Shown here: one piece after another, positions 1-11,360 of the stretch
Position numbering within the stretch: position 1 is the stretch's first letter
Layout of the letters: the number at the start of each line of letters is the position of its first letter
From: Unio delphinus
Lineage: Eukaryota > Mollusca > Bivalvia > Unionida > Unionidae
Direction of reading: 5' to 3'
DNA length: 64,000 bases
Assembly (NCBI GenBank): GCA_029339505.1
Contig: JAQISU010000041.1
Span: forward strand, 7,821,001-7,885,000
Notes under the pieces: generated by a model
Seen by the model: the letters and a program-made list of their open reading frames with translations, nothing else
Database searches by the model: none
What the model was told of the DNA's origin: nothing
Translations under genes and position numbers: made by a program

Positions 1-751
1 GAGTGGAATATGAATTATTACGTTCGACGATGGAAGATGAATGTTACAGTCAAGGTGGAAAATGAATTATTATAATCGGAGGTGAACTATAAATGTCAGT
101 CGTTAGAGATTGAAGATGAACTACAACTTCTTTGAACCGTAGAGGATATAATAACGATATTAATTTCCAAAATTGGTAATCTGATATAAATGGGAGTAGC
201 AGATTGCAGTGATGTAAAATAATGATAACATGCGTGGACTGGGAAAAGATACATAATGTAAATTATGCCAGAACGCATGGTAATGGTATCAGGATATTTT
301 TGCGGTAGACAAATCTGGATAATAGACAAGAAAATAACATAACATAAATGTTTTTATTAACTTGTACTAATTTCCACTAGGAGATTCTAAAGACGATACG
401 TGGTATGATTATAATCGTCAGAAGGTGGACGACGTTAAATTCACATGCAGTTAAAGATATGAGCTGATAAAAGCTTACTTACAAAACATGGAAAACGAAT
501 TCAGCACACTACGAAAGAGGTTGTATTCCATCTTGGCAAGCATATTGATATTCATGAAGCTTTGGCATGCGCACCAAAACACGTGACAGGGTACTGATCA
601 TCAGAACAGTTTGTGATATGTATGACTCTCAACATTACAGTTTATATGCAGTAAACATTACATATTTAGTATTAATGTTGTTACGCTTTGTATTAGAATT
701 TGAATTTCGTTTTCAAATACGTTATATATTAATCTAAGCACTAATTTATCT
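1..751. other. AT-rich intergenic DNA, no gene seen
   Basis: This stretch has only short open frames without recognisable domains or convincing start context. I see no repeat structure or RNA gene in it. It is presumed to be host intergenic or intronic DNA. Confidence 0.5.
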
Positions 752-965
752 TTATTATTTTTATGTCAAATCTATCTCTCGGTATATTTAGGCTATACAT
801 GGACGCTATTTTTGGGAGGCGAAAGAAGAACCTCAAAAATCCTGTGGAAGAACCACTGACCCAAGGGAAGCCATTTACATGCTTTTCTCGCATACCCATG
901 TTGGCAAAGCCGAGGCTCGAATACAGAGGTGACATGTCAGTGAGCTCAATAACCAGGCACCCTCT
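752..965 (-). repeat. tRNA-derived SINE copy, 5'-truncated and diverged
   Basis: Read on the minus strand, this segment aligns by eye with the body of the SINE at 2783-3037. The order is a CACCTCTGT block, a box-B-like GAGCCTCGG, the GTATGCGAGAAAAGC block, the GTCAGTGGTTCTTCCACAGG block, and an end near TATAGCCTA. The tRNA-like 5' end is weak. The short open frames on both strands here are explained by the SINE. Confidence 0.65.
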
Positions 966-2636
966 TAAGGAAGGACATAAAGGAAGAACTTACACATATT
1001 AACACCAACATCTGAATAGTTGATAACCTGTTGTAAAATAAATTGTTTGAGCATGTTTTTAAACATCACTTCGATTACTGAACACCAAAACCTAAAATAC
1101 TTTCAACTTTCTTGTTCCAGAATGAAAACGTTTTTTTTTTAAAAAAAATATATTTATCTATGATATCATATATTCAAAATGTATATTTTGCCAATTGCAT
1201 CATTTCTAAAAAAATTAAGTACGTTTGAAATCCAAAACCAGTTTTTCAATCTCATAGTCATCAAGCAAGGTTCATAAATAAAATATCACGATAACACGTG
1301 CCACCGCGAGAATCCCAAAACGAGACCATTTCGATGTAATGGGACGTACAAATAATGGGGCTGATTTTTTTAAAAATGACTATGTGATTTCTAGAACCTC
1401 AGATTCTTTAAGCTTCGAAAATTAAAATGTTAAGGTAAATATCAAAGGATAATATTTTAGATAATTTAGACAAAACAACACAACCTCTAAGTGTGAGTGT
1501 GTGCACGCACATATAATCCAAATGAAGATAGGCGATAAAGTATTGATTGCCTCTTCGAAACAGAAAAACCTGTTTATCTTCGTAAATTTTACTAAATCAC
1601 CAAGATGAATTACCCTGTCGCCGTTTCCTACTAATCCATTAAGGTTTCCTCAATGTCTAACATCTGAAAGAGTCTTGACCTGGTGCGAGCGTTCTAATTT
1701 TCTCGTTGATGTACTCGAACTTTTCACACCCGACATATTTATAGAATAGCTGCGCGGCTGGATCAATTACTTTTGATTTACTTGTGCATTTTAATTCATT
1801 CCTCTTTACAATACTGAATGCCTTCAATTTAGCTAATGGAACATTTACGTTCAGGTCTATACATTTTCGATGTAATAAATACTTGGTTTCTTTTAGCAAC
1901 ATTCGAGATAATGCCATGCATCCTTGTCTATGAAGAGTAGCAGTTTGAACCTTATATAGTTTTCAATTAACTTTCGTAAGAACGGAATCTGAAGATAACA
2001 ACAGTAACGATATTAGGGTATATTCCGGTCTCACAAAACACCGCAATATTCCATTTTACACTTAAGACATATCTAGAATGAATTTTACTACATCGGACAA
2101 AAACTGCCATGTTATCAGAAGGTACGTAATTTAAGGCTGACATTTGACGAATACAAATCTAGTGACACTGTTAACGGAACAACGTTGATTCTAGCTAACA
2201 GCTGCTTATAATGTGTTCAAATGTCATATCATGCTGCCATTATACTTATTGTCGTGGTACACTCGTTTTCTTGGCACCGTTACTTAACAATATTTTTAAA
2301 AAATAACATAATTTAAGACAATAACAGCACGACATCATAACATAAAGAACACATATATCACTACAAGGCGGTTTGCATCTTTGCATTTTGGTATGGCCTC
2401 TAAAACCCGACACACTAGATGGCGGTTGGGATCTTTCATTTTGGTACGACCTCTAAAAAACTGATACACGTAGCTCTTAAGCAATTAAAAACTAGCTAAT
2501 ACACAGTCCAAAAATAAATTGTTCGCTTATTTCTTAATATTATATTATATCATATATACAGATATGCAATATCTTTGTATGATTATATGAAGTCTATAAA
2601 TGCCAAATAAAAATTTAAATTACTTTCAGACAGATA
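966..2636. other. Intergenic DNA, no supported gene
   Basis: The only open frame of note is 86 codons on the minus strand (1657-1917), lysine/leucine-rich with three cysteines and no domain I recognise. Two similar ~75-bp segments around 2365-2465, sharing GGCGGTT...CATTTTGGTA and GACCTCTAAAA, look like a degenerate duplication. Nothing else is supported. Confidence 0.45.
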
Positions 2637-2772
2637 ACATTCTGACACCCTTATAAATGGAGATACTTATTTGGCACCATGACAAATGGAGACAATACTT
2701 TGAAACCCTGACAAATTGAAATCATTCTTTGACACCCTGATAAATTCATTGACTACATTAATATGATTATAT
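2637..2772. repeat. Degenerate tandem repeat, about 31-bp unit
   Basis: Four imperfect copies of a unit like TTTGACACCCTGACAAATGGAGA follow one another. One further copy (ACACCCTTACAAATG) lies beyond the SINE at about 3048-3066, so the SINE landed inside this array. Confidence 0.6.
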
Positions 2773-2782
2773 ACAATTCTAT

Positions 2783-3037
2783 GAGGGCCCCGAGTGGCCG
2801 AGTGGTCTAAAGCGCTCTCCGTTACAGATTACCGCCATCTCACCTCTGTCTGCGTGGGTTCGAGTCTCAGATTTGGCCAATGTGGATATGTGAGAAAGCT
2901 TGCCAGTAGCTTCTCGTGGCTCGGTGGTTCCTTCTGGGGTTTTCCCGGGTTCTTCATCCACCAATAATACTGGCAGTCATATATAGCCTATCGTGTGTTG
3001 AAAAATGGCGTTAAACCCTACAACAACAACAACAACA
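2783..3037 (+). mobile_element. tRNA-derived SINE, full length with target duplication
   Basis: The head carries pol III promoter boxes typical of a tRNA-derived SINE: box A TGGCCGAGTGG at 2795-2805 and box B GGTTCGAGTCT at 2857-2867. A conserved body follows, ending in a GGCGTTAAACC block and a (CAA)n tail. The 10-bp direct repeat ACAATTCTAT lies at 2773-2782 and 3038-3047, which marks retroposition. Related copies are at 752-965, 4035-4215 and a 3' fragment at 40493-40545. The architecture resembles core-domain SINEs of molluscs, but I cannot name the family without a search. Confidence 0.8.
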
Positions 3038-3254
3038 ACAATTCTATAACACCCTTACAAATGTAGTGTGGCTAGAATCATACGTAGGTATACGCCATCC
3101 AGCTGAGACTTATTTTGACGTAGCTCTCTAACTAACACCACATAAAAGAGCAACAGGACATAGTACTGAAAATAAAGCGATTATCAATATATTTTATTCA
3201 CGTTTGATGCATGGCATTGTCCTATGATGTATTAATCAAACGTTTACACGTCAA

Positions 3255-4034
<780 letters not shown>

Positions 4035-4215
4035 TATATCACCTCTGTCCGCGCTGGTTCAAGTCTCGACTTGTCCAAAGTGTGCAGCTGAGAAAACTTG
4101 TCAGCAACTTCCAGTAGGTTCATAGTTCTTCACAGGGTTTTCGCGTGTTCTTCCTCCACCAAATATGTTGGTCGCCATCTACAGTCTAGCAAATGCTAAA
4201 CATTACGTTAAGCCG
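4035..4215 (+). repeat. SINE fragment, diverged
   Basis: It retains the CACCTCTGTC...GGTTCAAGTCTCGA box-B region, the GAGAAAACTTG block, the GGTTTTCGCGTGTTCTTCCTCCACCAA block and a degraded GTTAAGCC end. It is collinear with the SINE at 2783-3037 but lacks the box A end. It is an old copy of the same family. Confidence 0.65.
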
Positions 4216-4719
4216 ACAAAAGCAAACCAAATCAATGCTATGTTTTCTTGTTCTTAGCATATTGATCCCATTAAAGTAACACTGATGACACAAGACATCA
4301 TAACGTTGATGGCTGGCAACCTTGTGTCTGATGTGAAGATATTTTTCTTGTTGAAAAACGTAATTTGTTTTACGTACCAATAAATCTTAATAAAGAAGAC
4401 ATTTTCAGTTTTGAAGGAAACAACTTCTTTTTGCCGAGATTATTTGATTTTCATATTTCTGAAACATATTTTGGACAATACTATGAAATAATGCATCATC
4501 AAATTATTTTCAATGGTTACCGGCACCAAAAAAAATGACACTAGTTGAAAATTCAGACTACTCAGAATCTGTATGAAAGTTATTTCAGCTAAATAAAATT
4601 AAACATTTTACCAAGATCTGGCCGCATCTCTTTTATGACAGCACAATTTCTGTCACAACTAGAGTCGTGTGGTGCTTGCAAAAGTTTCATTCAACGAAAA
4701 ATATATTTCGTGTCAATGT
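4216..4719. other. Intergenic DNA flanking element A, no gene seen
   Basis: AT-rich sequence without supportable features, up to the left target duplication of element A. Confidence 0.45.
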
Positions 4720-4725
4720 TTCATG
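4720..4725. repeat. Left target-site duplication of element A (TTCATG)
   Basis: TTCATG precedes the AGCAGCAG terminus here and follows the other terminus at 34797-34802. One base is ambiguous with the terminal repeat, so the duplication is 5 or 6 bp. Six is the length expected for Polintons. Confidence 0.8.
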
Positions 4726-5014
4726 AGCAGCAGAGAGGGTGAATCCTACAACGTTTTCAGGCAAAATTTTGATTGAAATCCTAAAACGAGCCTTCCTACG
4801 ATCAAAAAAAAATGTCTCAGGGGAAAACCCTACAACGTTTTCAGACAAAAAAATTGATTGAAATCTCCCTACGAAATCATTTTAACTAAAAAAATGAAAA
4901 CGATTTTTTAATTAATTTTGGTCGCAACTTGTTGTCATCCACCCTCTCTGCTGCTAAAGTTTTCAGTTCTGGGTTAATAAAAATAATAAAATGATTTTAA
5001 CCGAATATTTGATC
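4726..5014 (+). repeat. Element A left terminal inverted repeat
   Basis: It pairs with 34508-34797 reversed and runs to the shared CCGAATATTTGATC. The outer 230 bp (4726-4955) is itself bounded by inverted copies of a 16-mer: AGCAGCAGAGAGGGTG at 4726-4741 and its complement at 4940-4955. Inside it, CCTACAACGTTTTCAG is repeated twice. The ATPase stop codon lies inside the inner part of the repeat. Confidence 0.9.
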
Positions 5015-5668
5015 CAGTCCGATACGATATCGTGTCCGAGGATCATGTAAATTTATTGTTGCGAATCCGTGCGGAGTCGACTGAGCATGACTAAAGAAAT
5101 CTCTAAATTGATTGAAGTCCATATCAGAACACCATGTCTGCCAAATATTTCGTAGCGTATGAGTATCAACTCCGTTGAATACAGACAATAAATTGCAGTT
5201 ATCTCTGATGACTTTTGGAACCTGAGTGTAGCGTTGAGTGACATATATCACGTCAGTGTTTTTGTGACGCCCACGGGAAAATATTCTAGCAGGATTCTTT
5301 TGTTTATCCAACATTATATCGTCGTATACGACTAAATTGTTAATATCTCCATCAATATCATCAATACTCGGTGCTTCATCGATATCGGTTATAAAATCAA
5401 TGGCGTTCTCACCCTTAATTTCTGATGCATTCTCGTTAAAATCTTTTAGCACTTCATAACATCGTTGATCATCTACGCTAGGGGCAATTAAATACAACTT
5501 ATCCCACTTCATCCATCTCATTATTAAATTGAGCAACAATTGCGTTTTACCGGATCCAGATGGCCCGATTATAATCATCCGGATAGAGTTTGGTAGCGCT
5601 GCATGATGCTTAATTGGTTCTCTTGTTTTAGTCGCTGAAAAATCAATTATATCCATATTTCTATACAT
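4997..5668 (-). CDS. DNA packaging ATPase (FtsK/HerA, A32-like)
   Basis: The 223-residue protein has a Walker A GPSGSGKT at residues 35-42 and a Walker B LVVYDD at about 112-117. A threonine/glutamine sensor-like stretch (VIYVTQRY) follows. This is the order of the short A32-type ATPases of Polintons, adintoviruses and nucleocytoplasmic DNA viruses, which pump genomic DNA into preformed capsids. The ATG at 5666-5668 lies only 5 bp from the ATG of the divergent PLA2 gene; residue 5 is an alternative Met. The stop codon sits inside the left terminal repeat. The frame is intact. A piece of its 3' end is also found at the wrong end of element B (52748-52803). Confidence 0.9.
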   Translation of the reverse strand: MYRNMDIIDFSATKTREPIKHHAALPNSIRMIIIGPSGSGKTQLLLNLIMRWMKWDKLYLIAPSVDDQRCYEVLKDFNENASEIKGENAIDFITDIDEAPSIDDIDGDINNLVVYDDIMLDKQKNPARIFSRGRHKNTDVIYVTQRYTQVPKVIRDNCNLLSVFNGVDTHTLRNIWQTWCSDMDFNQFRDFFSHAQSTPHGFATINLHDPRTRYRIGLDQIFG

Positions 5669-5673
5669 AAATT

Positions 5674-6192
5674 ATGGATCTATATTGTGTGAAGTGTAAA
5701 ACGCGTACTGGCACAGATGACTTGACGACGATTACAACTAAAAATAACCGATCAGCGCTTTCTGGTAAATGCGTGCAATGTGGTACAAAGAAATTTAGAT
5801 TTGTGTCTATGAGATCTGATTTAAAAAAAAAACGAGGAGGTGATATCGCAGCCAAATTAGCAAAACTCCCTGGAACCCCATGGGCAAAATACCCCGGAGA
5901 AAAGCACCTTCCAGGATATAGCTATTGTGGACCGGGAACCAGACTTGATATCAGACTCAATAATCAAAATCAACCCAACCCCGGTGAAGAACCAATAAAC
6001 GCCATTGATAAGGCCTGTCACCTTCATGATGTTGCTTATAAAAGCAGCAATCTGCAACACAGGCATCTTGCGGATGTGAAATTAATTCATGCGTTAAATG
6101 CTATTCCTGATAAATCCTTCAAAGAAAAATTGTCTTCATTTTTAATAAAATCGGCTATGAAAAGTAAATTGATGTTAGGTGCCAGTAATTAA
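5674..6192 (+). CDS. Zinc-ribbon plus phospholipase A2 virion protein (parvovirus VP1u-like PLA2)
   Basis: The 172-residue protein begins with a four-cysteine zinc ribbon (C5, C8, C33, C36) similar in layout to DUF5679. A basic linker (KKKRGG) follows, then a secreted-type PLA2 core: calcium loop YCGPG at 84-88 and the active-site helix CHLHDVAY with the His-Asp pair at 118-119. In parvoviruses and some Polintons such a domain is carried on the virion and breaches the endosomal membrane during entry. That role is inferred here from the family. The gene is divergent from the ATPase (5 bp between starts) and 4 bp upstream of the integrase start. The frame is intact. I did not find the gene in the visible part of B, whose corresponding end is outside the window. 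Confidence 0.85.
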   Translation: MDLYCVKCKTRTGTDDLTTITTKNNRSALSGKCVQCGTKKFRFVSMRSDLKKKRGGDIAAKLAKLPGTPWAKYPGEKHLPGYSYCGPGTRLDIRLNNQNQPNPGEEPINAIDKACHLHDVAYKSSNLQHRHLADVKLIHALNAIPDKSFKEKLSSFLIKSAMKSKLMLGASN

Positions 6193-6196
6193 TAAT

Positions 6197-7142
6197 ATGG
6201 AATCAATTTATTATTCTTCGAGGGGATACTGGAGGGGTAACGCTGCAATCAATAAACTCGCTAGCGCTGCAAAAGTGAAAAAAAACCACTGCGGCTAATT
6301 GGTTATCCAAACAGGCACTATGGCAAATTTATCTACCACCGCCTAAACAAATTCAATTCTCGCATTTTGATGTGACCGCTCCTAATGAAGTTCATCAGGC
6401 TGATATATTATTTCTGCCACATGATCGTGGTTACAAATACGCGTTAACCGTAGTTGATGTTGCGAGTCGATACAAAGAAGCAGAGCCGTTAAAAACAAAA
6501 TCAGCCACTGAAGTCGCTTCTGCATTTGAAAGGATTTATCGACGAGGTCCTCTGCACTGGCCTAATCTATTGCAGGTTGATCCTGGCAAGGAATTTCAGG
6601 GTGCAGTGTTATCTACAATGAAACATCATAATGTCACCATACGACGAGGGCATACTGCGCTACATCGCGATCAGGCCATTGTAGAACGATTTAATCGGAC
6701 GATTGCTGAGCGGTTATTTGGATATCAATACGCAAAAGAATTCATTCAAGAAAAGCGATCCCGTGAATGGGTTAAAAGATTACCATCTGTGATTACTGCA
6801 CTGAATAACGAGATTACTAGAACAATCAACATGAAACCTATCAATGCGATTAAAAAGAAGTCAATACCCGTACAACCACAAAAAGATTTCAAAGAACCAA
6901 TTCTTGGTAGTAGTGTCATTGTGAGGTACTTATACGAACCAGGAGAGCTTGAAGGGGGTAGAAAAAGGGCTACTGATCCTATTTGGAGCGTCACTACGCA
7001 TAAGATATCTAGTATAACACGATCTACGGGTAGACCTCCAGTCTATAAACTGGATTCAACTGCCCCTCAACGAGGATTTACTCGACAACAACTACAAGTG
7101 ATTCCCGAGGATACTCAATTGCCACCGCATGGTCTTAACTAG
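6197..7142 (+). pseudogene. Retrovirus-type (rve) integrase, frameshifted
   Basis: The core is a DDE integrase. The first Asp is in VHQADILFL, the second in LLQVDPGKEF, and the Glu is in AIVERFNRT about 34 residues later, matching Polinton c-integrases. The C-terminal WSVTTHKI...RGFTRQQLQVIPEDTQLPP part fits the family's SH3/chromo-like tail. The N-terminal part (from ATG 6197, containing YYSSRGYWRGN) is in another frame from the core, which is open from about 6286. The break coincides with an A8 run at 6278-6285. The family function is insertion of the element with 6-bp target duplication. As sequenced, the product is split. The 3' end overlaps the opposing HNH reading frame by a few bases. 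Confidence 0.93.
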
Positions 7143-7350
7143 CACCGTTGCGTCTATTGCACTCAAGACAAGTCAACATCACATTATTTCTGACATGACC
7201 GAGATTGTTATTTTTTCTGTCTACGGTGAATTGGCGAGGATCCTTATCCGAATACTGCCAACGCATTATACAATTGCAACTCGCGCAGTGATTATTCTGT
7301 TGTTTCTTCAAAGTGATTATTAATTTAGCATCAATATCAAATTCTCGTTG
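7135..7350 (-). pseudogene. HNH nuclease domain, probable C-terminus of the replicase gene, out of frame
   Basis: Downstream of the helicase stop, the minus strand is open in another frame. It holds a two-CxxC HNH motif: CASC, then FTVDRKNNNLGH, then NVMLTCLECNRRNG, ending at 7135. This layout is that of HNH endonuclease domains. The frame joins the helicase frame at a T8 run (7351-7358), suggesting a one-base shift separates them. It may originally have been the tail of one long protein, or a separate small gene. No convincing ATG was found in this frame. Confidence 0.7.
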
Positions 7351-8936
7351 TTTTTTTTGTCCTGTTGTTTGTAACCGGAGAGTTTTTTATTAATGATGCT
7401 AACATCAATATCACTTATTGTTGTGTCATTATCATCGAAAACAACTCTTCGAAGTTGATTTATGTTTCGTACTCTGGATACTGCGAGATAGACTAAATTC
7501 GACCATTCGATGTGATTATCCACCATCCAAACAATTGTATTCGATATAGTCAATCCCTGTGAAGAGTGTATTGTTGCTGCGTATCCTAGCGTCCACGGGG
7601 ATTTATTAGCACGCAATGCATCTTCAACGACATTGATATCAACCAGCACAATATCATTTAATACCAGAATTTGTTTTTCATTCTGTCCTGGAATATCAAC
7701 TTCAATATTCTGTTTTCGTGTATCCGATGGCCTATAACAAAGGGGTACTGGAAGCGTTGCAAATTTTTCTTTATGCAATTCAAATAACTTCATCTGAAGT
7801 GTATCCCTGACTATTTTTCTACTTGCAATGATCAAATCGTTTGGTCTCCACGCTTCCCAGAAATCATTCATTGGGGTTTCTGAAATCACTTCACGCGCTA
7901 TTTCGCATTGGATTCTATCCGGTTGTAATCTAATTAGCGCTTTGAACTCGCGTAATCGTTCATCAAGTGATCTATAATCAGTGGTGATTTCTTCATAGTA
8001 GTCTACAAAACCCTTTAGCCATTCATGTGGAGATGCACCGACAAATGGTGGTGGTTGGCCTTGATCCCCGCACATGACGACTTTTGTGTTTTTGGTTAAC
8101 AACCACTCAAGAAATGTTTTTAATACATCTAATGACACTGTGCATATTTCATCCCAGATTATGATTTCAGGAATGAATTTATCACCCATTCGATCAGGAG
8201 TCCATTTGTCACCCTTCCATCGAAAGAAGCTGTGATAAGTGCAAGCATTTACCCCTCGCTGTATCATCTCTCTGGCGAGTCTATGAGTCGGTGTTAGCAC
8301 AATCATGTTAGAAACGCTAGCGTTTCCACGACGAAATAATTCAATTGCACGAGTTGTCTTTCCTGACCCACCACAACCGTTTAAATAAACTGTCTTGTAT
8401 CTACATACTGGATCAGATACCGGTGGTGCATTAGAAAATTCTGATTGAATTTCAATACGGTTACAACAAAGATATTTATCATCCATGGCAACGTCTGCGG
8501 ATTCACAATACTCATGTAGCATCTCCTTTTTAAATCGCCAACGCCCCCAATTTTCTTCGGGATCTGTGAATGCCGCTACAGCTGATTTGTACTTATTGTG
8601 TATATACATCGAATCAGTGGCCACTCTAACCGCGGTATTAGGAAATCTATTTATCATCGAAAATAGATTAATAGAAGCATAGGCTAGCATTGAACTTCTC
8701 AAATGTGTGTACTGGCAATTATATCCATCACAGTAGGTAACAACCGTACCTAATTTCTCACCATTGGATAGAAAAGCATCCTTACGGGATACAAGTTTTC
8801 CCTGTTTCATTAAATCCGCTACAATAAAATCGTATTCAGCGACATCTATGATCAACCGCGAAGAGTATTTTGCGTTATCGTATCGTCCACCCTGGGTAAA
8901 TTTACCGATTATTCTTCTTCCGAGATCTTTTGCTTG
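7320..8936 (-). pseudogene. Replicase C-terminal half: SF1 helicase (with end of polymerase-like palm)
   Basis: This is an open frame of about 540 residues. Early on it holds RVATDSMYI, which I take as a divergent family-B polymerase motif C. Then come the SF1 helicase motifs: GCGGSGKTT (Walker A, about residues 193-201), TPTHRLA (Ia), IIWDEI (II), MCGDQGQPPP (III), ATIHSSQG (V) and YLAVSRVRN (VI), resembling Pif1/RecD-type helicases. In element B the same frame runs on directly from the polymerase-like part without a break. Here a T10 run at 8937-8946 separates the two frames. The role is presumably replication of the element's linear DNA. Confidence 0.85.
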
Positions 8937-10016
8937 TTTTTTTTTTAATTTCAAATAACTTTTTAGACCAATTTATGATTTCTTCTTCACTGAAATCTGG
9001 AAACTGTTTTCGTAGTTCGTTGATTATTCTATCTAGATCGGGTTGTGGTAGCCAAACTTCTTTCTGAGCTCGATAGCATATAATAGCCTCGGAAACAATC
9101 AACGATATTAGCATACCACAATCAATCATATATCTCAATAGCACTATTGGCATCCAGTGTTTTTCAGATAGGTGTCTACCGAGCCAAACATAACTACACG
9201 GATGTAACCCTGTAGCTAATTCAAATGATATCACACGAGCGAATCCGGTTAAATCAAAATCAGGCAATGGTCCATTAATCGCAACACGAGTCATTTCATG
9301 CGTGGGGTGTCCAAATCGTTTGAAGTACTCAGCGCATTCCCCATACCCGAGAAAACTTCCGGGATAACACGCGGATATATCAATTGAAATCATATCATCA
9401 TATGAGTATTTCGTATTCCACAGTCCTCCATGACCAAATTTGACGCAACTCAATTTAACATCCTCGAGAAAATCACTTCGTGTTGGACGCCATGAGTTTT
9501 TTGCTCTTGCGAAGTGAGCTACCACTGATGGAATAGTAAAACTATCCGTGAGTAGTTTTTCATGGGAATTCTCCGGTGAAAAATCACTAGCGATTTTTCT
9601 CATTCTGTTATCTAATTCTTCAACGCGATATAATTCACCATTTGGTTTTACAAATTGATCGAATCCTTCATCACTTCTAAGTAACCACACTGACACAGGA
9701 TCATCTTTACACAACGCATGAATAGCATCGAATAATCTCTCTTCATAGAAAACATCCCCGACGAACTCCTTAGGGATATATTTCACGGTTCGTTCTCGTG
9801 GAAATATTGTTACCGCAGGTGTCCACGCGTGTTTGTTATGATCAATAATCTGTATTGGTGCTCCATTTTTGTTATATTTCGGTTCGTATAAAACCTCTCC
9901 GGTTATCGTCATAACGGTTATTGGGAATCGTAATGATGTTTCTAATTTAGCTATGTCAGAAATCTTTGCACCATGCTGTTTCACTGTCAGTTCCCACTCG
10001 GTTATTTTCCTACGTC
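8937..10016 (-). pseudogene. Replicase middle part: polymerase-like palm, cut upstream by element C
   Basis: The frame includes SIDISACYPGSF, resembling motif A (DxxSLYPS) of family-B DNA polymerases, followed by GHPTHEMTRVAINGPLP. It aligns throughout with the uninterrupted copy in element B (61,9xx-62,9xx). The upstream end stops at the target duplication TACGTC at 10011-10016, where element C begins. The rest of the N-terminal part resumes at 25276. The downstream end is frameshifted at a T10 run. I see no 3'-5' exonuclease motifs, so assignment to family B is an inference from motif A, motif C and context. Confidence 0.75.
10011..10016. repeat. Left target-site duplication of element C (TACGTC)
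   Basis: A perfect 6-bp direct repeat with 25276-25281, immediately outside the AGTAGTTAATGGGG terminus. Six base pairs is the Polinton-typical length. Confidence 0.95.
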
Positions 10017-10029
10017 AGTAGTTAATGGG

Positions 10030-10385
10030 GATACTCTAGCGACAATGGGAAAATCCTATGTAAAACAGCTTGGGAACATCTAGCGACAAGGGGAATTTAA
10101 CATGGTGGGGACTATCTAGCGACAAGGGGAATTTAACATGGTGGGACTATCTAGCGACAAGGGAAATTGAACATGGTGGGACTATCTAGCGTCAAGGGAA
10201 ATTGAACATGGTGGGACTATCTAGCGACAAGGGGAATTTAACATGGTGGGACTATCTAGCGACAAGGGAAATTGAACATGGTGGGCCTATCTAGCGTCAA
10301 GGGAAATGGAACATGGTGGGACTATCTAGTGTCAAGGGGAATTGAACAGAGTGGGACTATATAGCGTCAAGGGAAATATAACATG
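10030..10385 (+). repeat. Subterminal 35-bp tandem repeats of element C (left)
   Basis: About ten units of the type GTGGGACTATCTAGCG(A/T)CAAGG plus GGAATTTAACATG run inward from the terminus with a 35-36 bp period. The terminus itself (CTCTAGCGACAATGGGA) looks like the first unit. The mirror copy is at 24907-25262. Arrays of this kind near transposon ends commonly bind the recombinase or replication proteins. That role is inferred. Confidence 0.85.
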
Positions 10386-11297
10386 GGAATATGATGGGTA
10401 TAGGGGACTGTAGAGGGACAAGGGAAAAAAGGGTGGCAATGAAAGCTACTATCTTTTCGAGACTTATGAGTGGCCCTGAAAACAAGCCACACAATCTCCT
10501 ATCAAAACAGAAGGGAAGGAAAATAAAATGGTACAATCTCCTATACACACAGAAGGAAAGGAAAACAAAACAAGGATAATAAAGAATACCATACATTCGA
10601 TGTGAAATATGTTCATTTTCATTCATTCATCGATTTAGTAAAATGGTAGGGTTGTATTTATTGTCGACTGACTTCTTAACATATATCAAATATAAGGGAT
10701 GTCCTGTGTTTCTCAGCACACACTACAAACAATGTTGCCAAGTTGTAACAAATCTAAGTCGAAGGGGAAAAAGAAGCAGCAGCAAAATATGCTTTGTTCT
10801 ATCGACAGTCTAAGATGTGTGTTTTGATTTGAAATTCAAAGTTAACCATAGGCAGGGTCATAAAGTGCAATGTCACTCGCGTCAATCATTGTTACATTGT
10901 TAAAATTCTTCCGAACGTGTGTTTTGGTTCTGGGTTTTTTATGTCAAACTTAGCCATAAGCAGGGTTATACAGGGCAAGATCACTCGCGTCATTCTTGAA
11001 ATAGTTTTGTATTTGTTTCATTTCTATAAAACGGTAGATCTCATGCTTAAAAAAATTTCTGTGACACATTGCAGTGCCAATTATAAAGATAAAGCTCTGA
11101 TAACTGAATTGTACAAGTTTGTCAACTCAAGATTTTATTTCATCCAACGATTTACTGACTGACTATATGTAAGAGCGTAGCGTTTGAAAAACAAATTACA
11201 TGACAAAAGAAAATTATGGTGCCTACTGATTAAAAATTTGGAGAGGTATCTTCAAACGGGAACATCTACCATTAGGATTTCAATCAAACGTATTACG

Positions 11298-11299
<2 letters not shown>

Positions 11300-11358
<59 letters not shown>
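11300..11358. repeat. (GA)n microsatellite in left arm
   Basis: A pure GA tract. The opposite-arm copy is a CT tract at about 23938-23991 and is 4 bp shorter. Confidence 0.95.

Positions 11359-11360
<2 letters not shown>

Noticed and set aside
763..1002. 79-codon plus-strand frame and opposing 64-codon frame
   Set aside because: Both lie in a reverse-oriented SINE copy.
1657..1917. 86-codon minus-strand frame as a host or viral gene
   Set aside because: No recognisable domain, no supporting neighbours and no second copy. Kept only as an unassigned frame.
2786..2870. tRNA-Ser/Leu-like gene
   Set aside because: The pol III boxes belong to a full SINE with (CAA)n tail and target duplication.
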